Of a stretch of 64,000 nt of DNA, positions 1 to 12,500 are shown piece after piece. Under the pieces are notes generated by a model. The model saw only the letters and a program-made list of their open reading frames with translations. It was not told the DNA's origin and searched no databases. Source of the stretch: Serilophus lunatus. Lineage: Eukaryota; Chordata; Aves; Passeriformes; Eurylaimidae. The stretch covers positions 434,001 through 498,000 of the forward strand of contig VXBA01001835.1 in the NCBI GenBank assembly GCA_013399895.1, written 5' to 3'. The translations under genes were made by a program, and so were the position numbers. Within the stretch, counting starts at the first letter, position 1; each line of letters opens with the position of its first letter.

Positions 1-399
1 ATATATCCTCTATAATGTAGTTGTCTAGAGAACTCTTGCTTAGCTTTATGATGTGGAAGAAGCCAGGCATATGGTTCTGCTGCCAGGTTTGTTCAGTAGT
101 CTGATAATCAGGGCATTTCACCACGATGCTGAGACTCCACCTCAAGTTTTTCTTCTTCCCTATGGGATTTGTGTCACAAGGAGATTGTTTTCTCTGTCAT
201 AATGGATTCATAACAGCAAATGAAGAAGTCATTAAGGCAAATGTCCCTCAGTTCATCTTGTTTTACTCTGTGATGTGTTTGGATTTTCACTCTAGGAAAC
301 AAATGTTTTATCCTTTTGTATTATGGATATTATTTAGAATCTAGTCTTCCTCTTACCCTGTAGTAATGGATGAAATTGCTGTATGTTTTATCATTCCAG
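1..399 (+). other. CRACR2A intron, 3' part
   Basis: This stretch is the end of the intron leading into the EF-hand exon, with the acceptor at 398-399. Short open frames in it show no family resemblance, and I see no repeat or RNA gene. Confidence 0.75.
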
Positions 400-511
400 A
401 GATTGCATCCTGAGTTACCTCTTAGTCTGGAAGAGCTTGAAAAAGTCTTTGTTACACTGGATGCTGATGGCAATGGCTCACTTACCCCAAAGGAGTTCAT
501 CACTGGATTCA
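400..511 (+). CDS. CRACR2A: CRACR2A exon: second EF-hand
   Basis: The exon begins after the acceptor at 398-399 and ends before donor GTGAGT at 512. It encodes RLHPELPLSLEELEKVF followed by a canonical EF-hand loop, DADGNGSLTPKE. D1, D3, N5, S7 and E12 are all in place, so calcium binding is expected. It ends at phase 1, with a split Ser codon that the exon at 3379 completes. The partner EF-hand would be encoded upstream of the window. Confidence 0.96.
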
Positions 512-3500
512 GTGAGTTTTGGAAAGCATGTGTCCTGTATTGAGTTTTATTCATGTTCTCTACTCTCCACATTAATAAAGAAGTATTTTTCTTAACAGTA
601 CACTTAATAATGCACACAGGGAGCCAGACAATTCCCTAGATATAGCAGATATACATAGGAGATGAAGAAGTGATCAGATTGTGTGAATAAATAGACAAAG
701 GGCTCCAGTGTCTTTCTCTCCTGTGTAAAATGTCAAGCCATGACATGGTATGAGACAAATGATATAATCATCTGAATTACACCTGTGGAGTGGATCTATG
801 TACAATTTTTTTAAGATTTCCTTTGGCCGGGAGGGTGAAATCTTGTATTTTATTTTGCATCAGGTCATAAGACCTGAAAGATAATTAAGATTATCTCTAA
901 GATTAATGTAAGACAATGTTAAAAATGTCTTAGTGGCACTGTCCTTACAGCTGTAGAAATGCTTTCTACAACAAATTAATTCTTCAAGTGATGTTAATTT
1001 ATTTCAAAACAAAACAGGATGAGGCACTTATTAATGCATGATGGGAGCTGATAAGTTCTTTGTCTGGTTAGCAGCTGCACTCTTACTGTCACATTCTCTG
1101 TGTTTGTCACAGAGTTGTTTTCTCATCAGCTGTGACATTACAGATAATATGACAATGTTAGTTAGTGAAATTGTGTTCAATTGTTTATGCAAAATCAATT
1201 TTGTGCTTAGATTTTAGCCCTGATGACTAAGGTTTAAGCATTTTTTTCTAGAAAATGCAATATCTTCTATGTGTGAATCATAACATTAAATCTCAATTTA
1301 AATACTATATATTTGTACAATTTATTTATAGCATTTAAGTAATTTCAACACTATATATTCATACTGTGTTTAGGTCTAGGAAATAGGACCTTCATTTTTG
1401 TTCTTAAATCATCAGTCATTTGAAATCTTAATTCTGTCATATCCCACCTTTCCCACTTTAAAGGTGGATCAAATATCTTAATAAAATATGCTTTAATCTG
1501 AAAATTACCGTTATTTAAAAATTAAATAATGTATCACTGCTTTATTTTCATAAGTAAATTATACATAATTTTCAGGTTAAATGAAGATTATTTTCATAAG
1601 TATTCCCTGCAAAATCAAAGCTCTCTATGAAGTGAGGTTGTATGTGGCTGCAATCTCTGAAACATCTCAAGAAGGGCTGGAAAGATGACCTGGGTAATTA
1701 CAGACCTATTAGCCTGACCTCGGTACTAGGAAATGTTATGGAGCAGTTAATCCTAGGTGCAATCGTGCAACACCTGCAGGATGGCCAGGGGATAAGGCCC
1801 AGCCAGCATTGTTTTGGCAGAGGTAGGTCTTGCCTGACCTACCTGATCTCCTTTTATGACCAAGTAACTCACCTGGTGGATGAGAGGAAGGCTGTGGATG
1901 TAGTATACCTGGACTTCAGTAAAGCCTTCGACACAGTCTCCCATAGTGTACTCCTGGAGAAGCTGGCAGCCCGGGGATTTGACAGGAGCATTCTGTGCTG
2001 GGTTAGGAACTGGCTGAATGGCCAAGCCTGGGGCGTGGTTGTGANCGTGCTGGGTTTTACACTTTAGTCGCAATAACCCCATGCAGAGCTATAGGCTGAG
2101 GTCAGAGTGGCTGGAGGGGGGGCAGACAGAGAGAGACTGGGGAGTGCTGGTGGGGGGGAGACTTGACATGAGCCAGCAGTGTGCCCAGGCGGCCAAGAAG
2201 GCCAATGGCATCCTGGCCTGCATCAGGAATAGTGGCAGCAGGACTAGGGAAGTTATCCTTCCCCTGTACTCGGCACTGGTTAGGCCTCACCTTGAGTACT
2301 GTGTCCAGTTCTGGGCCCCTCAGTATAGGAGAGATGTTGAGTTATTGGAACGTGTTCAGAGAAGGGCAGCGAGGATGGTGAAGGGGCTGGAGCACAAGCC
2401 CTGTGAGGAGCGGCTGAGGTACTAGGTATAGGCTGCTTTAGAAAGCTGGAGGATGAAGAAAACAGAGTAGATAATGGGAGAATCCTGTTAATATTTCTAG
2501 ATGGTGGCAAACCTGAAATCTAGTGTAGCCTCTCTTTGGAACATACTCTTTTCTGTTGTCAACATGCTCTTCTGGGTGCTAGGAGAAAAAAATATAAGAT
2601 GGAGTTAATAAACCCATAAACCCACTATTTCTATTTCCTTGTGTCTATGGTAACTTCTGTGCTAGAATTGAGAACAGAACAAAAAAATCCTCTGCATAAA
2701 ATCACAATACCCTCTTTTCCTAGATTCCTTAAAAATTTGACTTCCAGATGTTCAAATAAAGTAGCTGGCACATTTAGAATCTGATGGAATGTATTTTGTC
2801 TGCCTCAACTGAGCAAAAGTGTATTGATTATTCATGTGGCAGTTTCACTTCTGCATCCTCACTGTAAAACTACTGTTAATAAAATGTAGCTTTCTATAAG
2901 CAATTTATATAGGAATTTGAAGTGTGCCTTTGATCATGCACTAAAAAGGATGCTAAATTTTATTTAATGTACATTTTATCAGTACCAATGTTATGGTTAT
3001 TTTAGATTCCTAACATCTGTTTAAACATATCAAGAAATAAAGCTACAACATTTATGAAAATCTTGTTACTACAACTTTTGTTCTTTTTTTTTTTTGTATG
3101 GAGATATGATTTTTTTCATCATATTTGTGAATTTTGAGATGAGTGGCTTCCTGAAGATTAGACGTTAAACTGGGCAGAAAGTCAGCCATAGAACTCAGAG
3201 ATCCTCTTGCCATGCCTCATCCTTTTGTTATTTCATTATAGTCTTCTTGTAAACAGGTGGAGGTGTTTCCCTCACAAATTATACTTGCTGCAAAATTTGA
3301 TCTTTGGTATATTTAGTATTACATTGCTTCTTATAGTAAGTTCTGGAAATGCTAATGTGTGTAATTTCTAATTCTTAGGCCACTTTCTTTTGGAGCAGAT
3401 TGCTTTAAAAAATGACATGATTCAGCAATCAGAAGGTGAAACAGTCTGCCCACTTACATGCAAAGAGACCATGGGTGATGATGACGATGAAGAATTTCAG

Positions 3501-6500
3501 TTCTCAAATCTGATGGATCGGCTTGGAGCTAAAAAGGTTTTGGATGAGTGAGTCTTTCAAGCAATAGTAATCAATCGTATGATTTTTTATGATTCATCTC
3601 TGGAGTTAATGTTAATGGAATCCAAGGTGAAGGACGAGAACCAAGGCTGCTCAGTAACACAGTGATTCTTAAAAAAAATTAATTTTCTTGGTTTTCAGAT
3701 AAAATGCCATTCAACCAAAACTTCCAAGAGCCAAACTATTGTGTTAAAAACATGTGAAACTTGTATTAAAAACATGCGAAACTTTTTTTTTTCTGACATA
3801 TGAAAGCTCTAGTGCTTTGTGTCATGAGTTTTGAATATAATTACGAGCATATAATCCACAGATGCCACTCATTTTCAATGAAACAGTGCATGAGGACTGT
3901 TTGTTTTTTTTTTGGCAAGGGCTGCGTTTAAAGTGCACCAGTTAATCATGGGAAAGGAAGTTTTATCTTGTTTTTCTGCTTTTTCTCTCTTTCATGCATA
4001 ATTGCATGTTGTGATTGCTCTGATAGCACTATCTCTTTCAAGGCCAGGATAGCTCACTCAGAAACATGGGATGTAAAACCTGGTCTAGGATCAATTTGTG
4101 TGTATGCCTAACATTCATTGGTCAAGCATAATGAATGTTCTAGAACAAAAAAAGCATGGAGCAAAAATGGGAGAGAATCTGCACAGATGGTAGGAATATT
4201 TAAGAAATACATTAGTCATACTTACCATGAAATGAAAGTGCTCCTTAGTTCTTCTCTTCACCTGATTGCCTGTTACAGGAAACAGTTGGTTGTCAGTCAT
4301 CCTGAAAGGCTTTCATTGTGAAGGGATTTTTATCACCCACTTTTTCTGTCGTTATCCTCAATTTTTCCTTTAAGTACAGCACTCATTGCTGGTGATGTTC
4401 ACGCTTACAATGCACATGGAAGAGGGTGAGTCAGGAATGAATAAACAAGCGAAAAAAAACTTGTTCAAGAGAATTTTGGCCAAGTATTAGAAAAGCCATT
4501 ATCGTTCGCAGTAGAGCATCTTTTTTTCCAGTATCTGCTCAACATATTTGGCAACAAAACATTAGCTTGGTAAATCTCTAAATCAAAATTTCAAGATGCT
4601 TTGTTCTGATTTTTGTAGCAGTCCCATAATGGAATCAAAATGTGTTGAAAATGAAAGAAGGCAATACAAACACAATTTCTTAACATGTCTGATAACTTAG
4701 GATTCAGAATCTCATTCCTTTCTTATGAGGAAGGGGTTTTGATTATCTTTTCCACTCTCTTCTTCTCTGTAGGTTCATTTCTATTTCTAATTCTAATTCT
4801 ATTTCTAATATGTTCAGCCGGAAGACACATTGTGTCTCATCTGTCTCCTTTCGTATCCATTTGTGTTCAGACAAAGTGTGTCTGGCAAGGCACCCACTCA
4901 ACAAGCAGTTCCTGTGATACTCTGCAGCCGCGAATGGCCATACATTACAATGCAGTTTTTTGAATAAATGTAATTTCCATCATTTTCCATCCACCTCATC
5001 CTTTTCAAATCTGGCACACTTTAAGTAGACCTTGTTTTTAATAAGTTTCACATTATGACTAGTTATTCCCTGAAGCCTCCATCTGCTAGGATGCTGTGAA
5101 CACTTATTGCAACCTGGGAGATGTTCTCTCTTAATGAACCCTTTATGATCTCTTCTTTCAGTGAGAGTGACGTGAAGCAACTTTGGTTGCAGCTAAGAAA
5201 AGATGAACCTCATTTACTTTCCAATTTTGAAGAGTTCTTGGTCAGAATTTTTTCCCAGCTCCAAGAAGCAGATAATGAGAAGAATGAGTTGGAATGTGCT
5301 CTAAAAAAGTTAGTATTTCTCTTTGTTAGACTGTTTGTAATTTTATCTACCTTACTGTTTGAACTTCTGCAATAAACAAGGTACTTCAGTGGAGAACGGA
5401 TGACAAGAGTTCCCATTATGTAACATGACAAGAGTTCCCATTATGTAACATTGTATTGGTCATGAAGAGTACTGGTAAAATTATTCATATTGCAGAACTG
5501 GATGAAATTAGCTTTTCCTGTTAACAGGTTTTGTTGACTGAAATTCTTTTGCAGATATCTGTTATTGTGTTGAAGTTTTAAGACAGTATTAAGTGATTCC
5601 AATCTAGTTAATCAGTTGGATTCCAGATGTACCAGTAAATCTGGTAAATTGTCTGTGTGCTTTGCAAACCCTACGTGCAGAAAAGCTATAAATCTAGATT
5701 AACCGGCCAGAGATGTAAGAGGTTTAAGATGTTAAAGCAGCAGAAAGCACTGATATTAGTGAAAATATAAGTTAACAGAAAAAGAAAGAAAAGAAAGGCT
5801 ATGAAATGTAGTAAAAAATATATATATTTGTTTTAGATATAAAAAATACAGTGTGTATATATATATATATGAAAATATGAAGTGCATTTATATAAAAATA
5901 TATAAGAACTAAAAATTATTATATCATCCTTTAAAATCCAGGGAGGTGGGGGGAGGGGGGAGGAAAGGTGTAGTGCTAAATCTGAGCAGAATGCAAAGTT
6001 ACGGTTGTAGTTGAAGTTACGCTGTATTTTTACTGTGAAGTGTCACTTCTGAATTTCAGATTCCTACAGACTTAGCAAGGAAGGCAGATATATTGTTGAA
6101 TGTTTGCTCCATTTGTTCAGCACTCTCCTGGGTATTCTGAGAATATGGCAAGTTTTATTGAAGAAGGAAAAAAACCCCTAAAAATGTATGGTCATTAAAG
6201 ACAATTGGTTTATATTGATAGTAGTATTTTCATATACAAATCTACAAGTGTGGCTTTAGCCTTCAGACAGTCAATTGGAAACAGCATACAGAGAGTTTTG
6301 CTGCCTCTTTTAGATTAGATATTATTAACTACCATGTGTGGTGAGGGGTTTGTTTTGTGGTTTTGTTTGGGATTTTTTGTGAGTGTTTTTTGGGAGAACT
6401 GAGTGAATAGATTTTTCTGTTTAATAGCTGTGATCAGCACAGAGGTGCACAAAGAATGCATTAGCATTATCTTTTCTAGCTGACCTGAAATCTCTAACTT

Positions 6501-9500
6501 AAAAATGAATTGGATTTTTATGCCCTTGTAGTAAAAACTGGTTTTAGCTAATTTCTTTTTGTTGCTTCTGATAACACCTCTAATTTCAGCACAAAGATTG
6601 TTGTTTTGTTTGTAGTCAATAGCTGAAAGGAGTCAGAGTATTGTCTTTGGTAACAGCGGGGGTGAATAACTCTTTTAAACCATGTACAAATAATAGCAAA
6701 GCTCAAGACAAGACCATATAGAAGGTGGAAAATATTTTTTTTTAATATTCACGTACTTATTAACACTAATACGCGTTTATCTGACTAGACTGGCCAGGAT
6801 TTACTGGGGGATCACAGAAGATAAGGGATGCTGGATATTAAGGTCTTATAGTGTCTCCTGGATTGTTCTTGATTGGTGAAAATAATACCCTTTGGAAATT
6901 GAATATGTATATGATCTTTCATCTTTCCTCCCTGACTCACCTCCATGAATCATTAGGCAATAAGGCAGTCTACTCCCAGCTTTTTGTCTCCTTTCCTGGA
7001 TGTAGGCTGTGCTTTTGTCTTAAGTTGGCCCTTCTTTTCCTGTCCTGGATGCCCTGAGAAGCTTCACGTGCATGTGCTGGGATCTTTGTGCCATGACAGT
7101 CTATGTTGTCAACCCATAATGTTCTGTCTGTTTTTGTCTTTTCTTCTGGAGCTTTCCCACATGCATATTTTCATTCCTAAGCTTGACTTGCATGGCTCAG
7201 GTATTTCCTTCTGTTATGGTGTAATATGTACAGTAAGCTGATGCTGTCCTATTTGTAGGTCCAGGCAGTAGTGAGACTGAAATATATTTTCAATGCACAA
7301 ACAAGCAAATACACCACGCATGGGAGATTGTGCAGGCTAATACTGATGCAGCATTCTAGAGACAAAAATCCTGTGATTTTAACTCGAAACAATGCAGTTC
7401 TGCAGATACAATTTTTCTTTGCAAGGATAAGTTAGTTATGCTTGATTTTCTGGTATTTGTATTTATTTTGAAGCGCTGATTTAAAATTATATGGCTTCTT
7501 AAATTTAGCAGTAGTGTTTTGTAAATAATAGGGTGATGTATTGAGTGCAAAAAAAACCCCAGTAGATGTACATTAAGAAGAGAAAATGAAATCATGCTTA
7601 CGTGATGGGCAGTTACAATTCCAGAGAAAGCACTTGGGGTCATTGCAGAAAGCTTCCTGAAATCATCAGTTCAAGCAGTGGCAGCCAGAAGACCCCAGTA
7701 AACTGTTGTGCATTATCAAAGTGGATACTGAGAACATGAAAGAGTATTTTTTTTGTCACTGCATGAAATCTAGGTGCACCCGTATCTTGAGGACTTTGTG
7801 AAGTTCTGGTCTCTGCAGCACAAGAATGTAGTGGGATAAAGAAAAGTACAGAGAATGGCAACTGAATGGTTAAAGGAATAGAACAGCTATTTTGAGAAAG
7901 CTATTTTTAGAAGGTCAGTTTTCTTGAATGAGGAGGTGCAGGATGGAGTGGGATATGACAGACCTTGTTATTCTTCAAGTTCCTGGCAGTAGAACCAAGG
8001 GGCATTTAATAAGACTGATAGGAAGTAAGCTAAAAGATGAGAAAGACCTTTTTCTTCTAATAGCTGATAAAATCTTAACTGCCATTAGCTTTGTCTGCTG
8101 CTGTGCTTTGCGTTTGAAAGAAAAACCTGGTAAAAACGTGGGCTGTGTTTCAAACGAGTTCTAAACGGAGAAGATAAAAGGGGAAAGGGGAGTAACTGAC
8201 TTCTTATGGCGCTTAGCATGGCACAGTGTCAGAGTCGATCTTCGTGGAAGAGGAGTCTCAGAGTTGCAGAAGATTATTGCACGGTGTGCACAAATCACTG
8301 TATTTTTTTAAGGCGAAAGAACAATTCGCATTTCAGCTACATGAATGGGCAAAAATTAAACCCTTGTACATCTGTGGATCCTGAACTCTCATCTGAACTT
8401 TGTGAAATCATCTTACATTCTATCTCCTTTTGAGTCCATCTGTTCATTCCACAGCATTGCTGAAAAGAGAAAAATCCCATTATCAAATATTATTGAAACT
8501 ACACAGTAATATGTTAAGTAAAACTGCATGGGATGATCTAAGGGAATAGAGATTTCAATCAAAACATGTTGCATTTTTCGCATGGCTTCAGGTTTTTTTC
8601 CCATGACTATATGTGGGAAATATACACCAGCTAATGTATTGGATTATTTTTTCTGTTGCTAGTTTATGTTAATTAAAATTGTGCTACATTTTTGATTTTA
8701 CTAGGATATTATTTTCCCTTTCTATTTAATTTGATCAGAGTTAAAAATGGTAAGCCATGAATGAAATACTTGGGGAGTATTCAGCCTGCAGAAATGGCAT
8801 GTGCTAATGTGCCAGATCAAGTAAAAAGGTTCCTACATCCAGCAGTGTCTCCTGGATGTAGTCTTGATGCTGCTGCTATATCCTTTGCTACCAAACGTAT
8901 AAAAGGAAAGATATAACTAAATCAGCAGTTTAATAATATGGGACTAAAGTTATTTTCCCTTTCACAGCGAAGCAGAGAAAATCTTTATGATTCCCATGGA
9001 AACACTGACTGCTCTGCAATGTGCTCTGCCTGTGCAATGTGACAGGGTTTTTCAGTAAATAGTCAACATAGCCCTGGTCAAAGTGACATTTAAATACAGT
9101 AACTACATGATCTTAGCATCTCTGCCATATCTTTTTAAGTAACTGTTATTTATGAATTTGTGTAATATTATTCCATTGATGAGTGCTAATTTCTTATGAA
9201 GAATTTTCATAGTTTTAACAAAATAAAATTTGAGACCAGAACACAACCCATCTTTACACTATAAGAAGAGTAAGGCAGCAAAAAGGGCTTCTGCATTTTC
9301 TGGCACTCTCTATTTGAAGTGTTGCAGTCACATGAAGAGACCCTTCTCTGGGCTGCTTTTCTCAACTAGTCAGAGTTTAAAAAAAAGTCCAAGTGACAGC
9401 CATTGTTTTCCTTAAATTCATGTAGCTTGACATTTGTTTATTGCTGCTGTAAATCCTGGGAAAATGTCTCCCTGAACATTTCTTACCTGAGATGGAAAAT

Positions 9501-12500
9501 GCAAGCTGGCAGTGTCAAGTGTTCTGCTGTTTAAAAGGGGGAAGGAAAGACCTGCTCCTGTTTTTGTTCACTCTTCTTAGCTTAGGTTAATTTTTTTAGT
9601 TTTCTTTCCAATTTGCTTTGCTTTAGCTGAGAAGAGAACCTCTTCAAGAGGCCTTCAATAAGTGAAAATGTAGAGCATTAGATAAAAAAAAATAAAAGTA
9701 GATACCCTGATTACAAAATTAATGTTGTTTTTTTTTCCTACTGAATATTACTTATCTTACTGAAGTGAATGCCCTTGGAGATTATGTACTTTATTTGTAA
9801 CATGCATTATGCAGATTGCTCAAGGAACAGCTATGGCAGGAAGAATACGGAGGAATATGCAGTAATGTCATATAAAGGCCATATTAATCTCTGTTAAATA
9901 TCTTCTTAGGATATCCCTTGTGTTTAATACAGAGTGGTTTTTGCTTTTCAGTTTCTGGATTAATGAAAATAGAACAGAATAGTAGCAGAACAAAGCAAAT
10001 GTCTTGTTCCTTGTCAACAGTTAATTTTTTTCTGCCCAAGCTAAAAACATCTGTTCAATATAATCTTTTATGTATCAAACTGCAGTGATATTAATTGCAA
10101 AATTTTATTCGAAAAAAGTGAACTTTGTAGGTCCATTTTTTTTCATACAGTCACATACACTTGTGCACAGCATATTTATTTCTGTTCCTCTTCTGGGCTT
10201 TTCAAATTTGTTTCAACAGAGCTGTTAAAGAAAGCTGCAGTAAGGCAGCTTTCAAGGTCTTTCAAGAATTCTGTTCTAGCCAACATATCTTTCACATGAT
10301 AGAAGTACCTCATTCAGTGCTCTTGAATGGGGAATATTGCGTTTCCAGAGTGGGGAAAAAAAGAAAAAATAAGTTGCAGTGAAAATACTTTTAACTGGCA
10401 AACTTAAGCCCTGATATTTTTAGTATTGCAAGTTCCTCATATCTAAGATTTACAAGGCATTATAACTGCATAATGAACTGCTGCTTTATATGGAAATATT
10501 AGAGATGTAGCTTTATATTAGCTTTTGAGCTGTTGAAGCTTTCCTTCCACAAGATAAAAAAAATTTAAAAAAATTGATCCGTGAACTTGTTTCTCACAAA
10601 TATTCCTATTTCCTTGACACTTGAACATCCTTTGGAGTCTTGTGTTAAGGCAGCAATCTGGAGCTTAGTTCTTAATGTGAGCCGTGACTTGAAGTAATGT
10701 TAGAAAGACCCAGTCATAATACTTTTATGTCTTATTAGGAAAATTGCTGCTTATGATGAAGAAATTCAACACCTCGATGAGGAAATGGAACAGCAAATCA
10801 AAAAGGAGAAAGAGCAGTTTCTTTTGAAAGTGAGTTATTGTGAGCATGGGTTCTTCTTCCCCTTTCAGTGGTTGTCTGCTCATTCTGGGTGTGACATTAA
10901 AGCCCACTAAATGTGTTTCACAAAAGAATAAGAAAAAACATCTTTTACCTCACAGCTGCTTTTTGAACTGATCCAGTTTCCGCAGCTTCAAATGAAGTGA
11001 ATTATTGGATGAGAGGAACACTGATGTCCTGTGCTGAGTGGTTGGCATGTAGTAGCTGCTGGCATTCTTGTGGAAGTCAGTTGAACTACAAACACTGTAT
11101 TATTGGTGCTGCTGTAGATTCAACTTCTGGTCACAATTAAGAAAAAATGCTCTTTGAGGTTGTTCAGGGCGGCACCAATCCAGTTGACTTCTACAGTTTC
11201 TGCTTTTTGAGAGGGGTTCTCGTTGAAAAGCAACAAGAGTGGTAATTTCTGAAACCACCACAGCTATTTGCAAAGTAAACACAGGTCAGATTCTTTTGTT
11301 ACTGGCATGGTTCCTCCAAAACACCTGAAAATGAATTCCCTTTTCTTGGACAATCTTCTTTAAGTCTCCTCTACTATGTTTGTAGTCTCATCTTGGGATT
11401 TCTCTATCCTTCTTTTTCTTGTGAAACAAGGAAACTAACAAGAACTTCCAGTGTACTTTAGGAAAGAGTCATTTTAGAGTCAAGTAGATGGGAAGACACC
11501 TATGGAACTCCTGAATTTCAGACTAGATCAGGTTGCTCAGGGTCTTATCCAATTAAGTTTTGAGTATTGAAGTGTTGGAGGTTCCACAGCTGTTCTTGGT
11601 GCCCTGGGACAATCAGTCATGATCTACTGGCTCATGCCTTTTTGTTGTCTCGGCATCAGCCATATACCTGAAAGTAATAAAGGATTTCAGCAACACGATA
11701 TACAAAATCTTGACAAAATAGTGGTTGTTGTCTCCATTTTTTTCCAAATACATAAAATATTTTTGTTTCTTTACNAACCAACCAACCAACCAAATAAACA
11801 AAAAATAAAAAATAGAGTGCCTTCATCAGCTGTCTGAGGAATCATTCTTTTCACTTGACTCACACGGTAATGAACTTGTCCAAGTTTTTGTTCCATTCCT
11901 AGCTGAGAGCAGTTTCTAGTGGTGGATAATATGAACCCTTTATATAAAGTTTGTATATCAGCTAAAGGATAAAAAGTATTTGTGACTTTGCCTGACAGCA
12001 GTTTTGTGGAAAAAATAGATTACGTGCTCTTAATTGCCCACAACTGAAGTGGTATTGAAAACGCTATACAATAAAGACTTTTCTGTAAGCAATGATTGTT
12101 GGATCTGCTAATTAGTTGTATATTTGAGGTAAAGCCATTTCTTTCAGGCTTTTTCATTAAAGATTCCCACTCAAGCTATTTACAGTTTAGTCAGCATTCA
12201 CACAAACGGTTGCCAGACACTCAAAAAAGTATTGTTTCTTGGCATGACTAATTTGAGATCTAGAGGGATCTGACTGTTAAATTCTTTCTCTAATGCAAAG
12301 TCTTATGAAGAATTTACAGCCTGGAGAGATGCATTGATGCCATATAAAGGGGAAATTATTATAGCTTGAATGAAGAGCAGCTCTTGAAGAATGCATTTAA
12401 AGAAATGGGTAAGATGCAAATAAGTACAAATTGTAGCTATTTACAATACTTAGTACCTTGCTGACTGAAGGTTATACAAAAGGCGCAGTTAGGCTGTCTT

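Larger units (their letters stand above)
5309..10738 (+). other. CRACR2A intron with an old CR1-like relic
   Basis: This 5.4-kb intron holds a perfect 25-bp tandem duplication (5401-5450), TA-rich tracts near 5815-5905, a G-rich tract at 5941-5965 and an old CR1-like relic at about 7640-8090. The remaining sequence shows nothing I can assign. Confidence 0.8.

Noticed and set aside
1642..2425. Two adjacent open frames that look like a gene with reverse-transcriptase motifs
   Set aside because: They are pieces of a decayed CR1 LINE without the catalytic box, not a domesticated gene.
7928..8164. 78-codon frame MRRCRMEWDMTDLV...
   Set aside because: It falls inside the old CR1-like relic and ends by chance.
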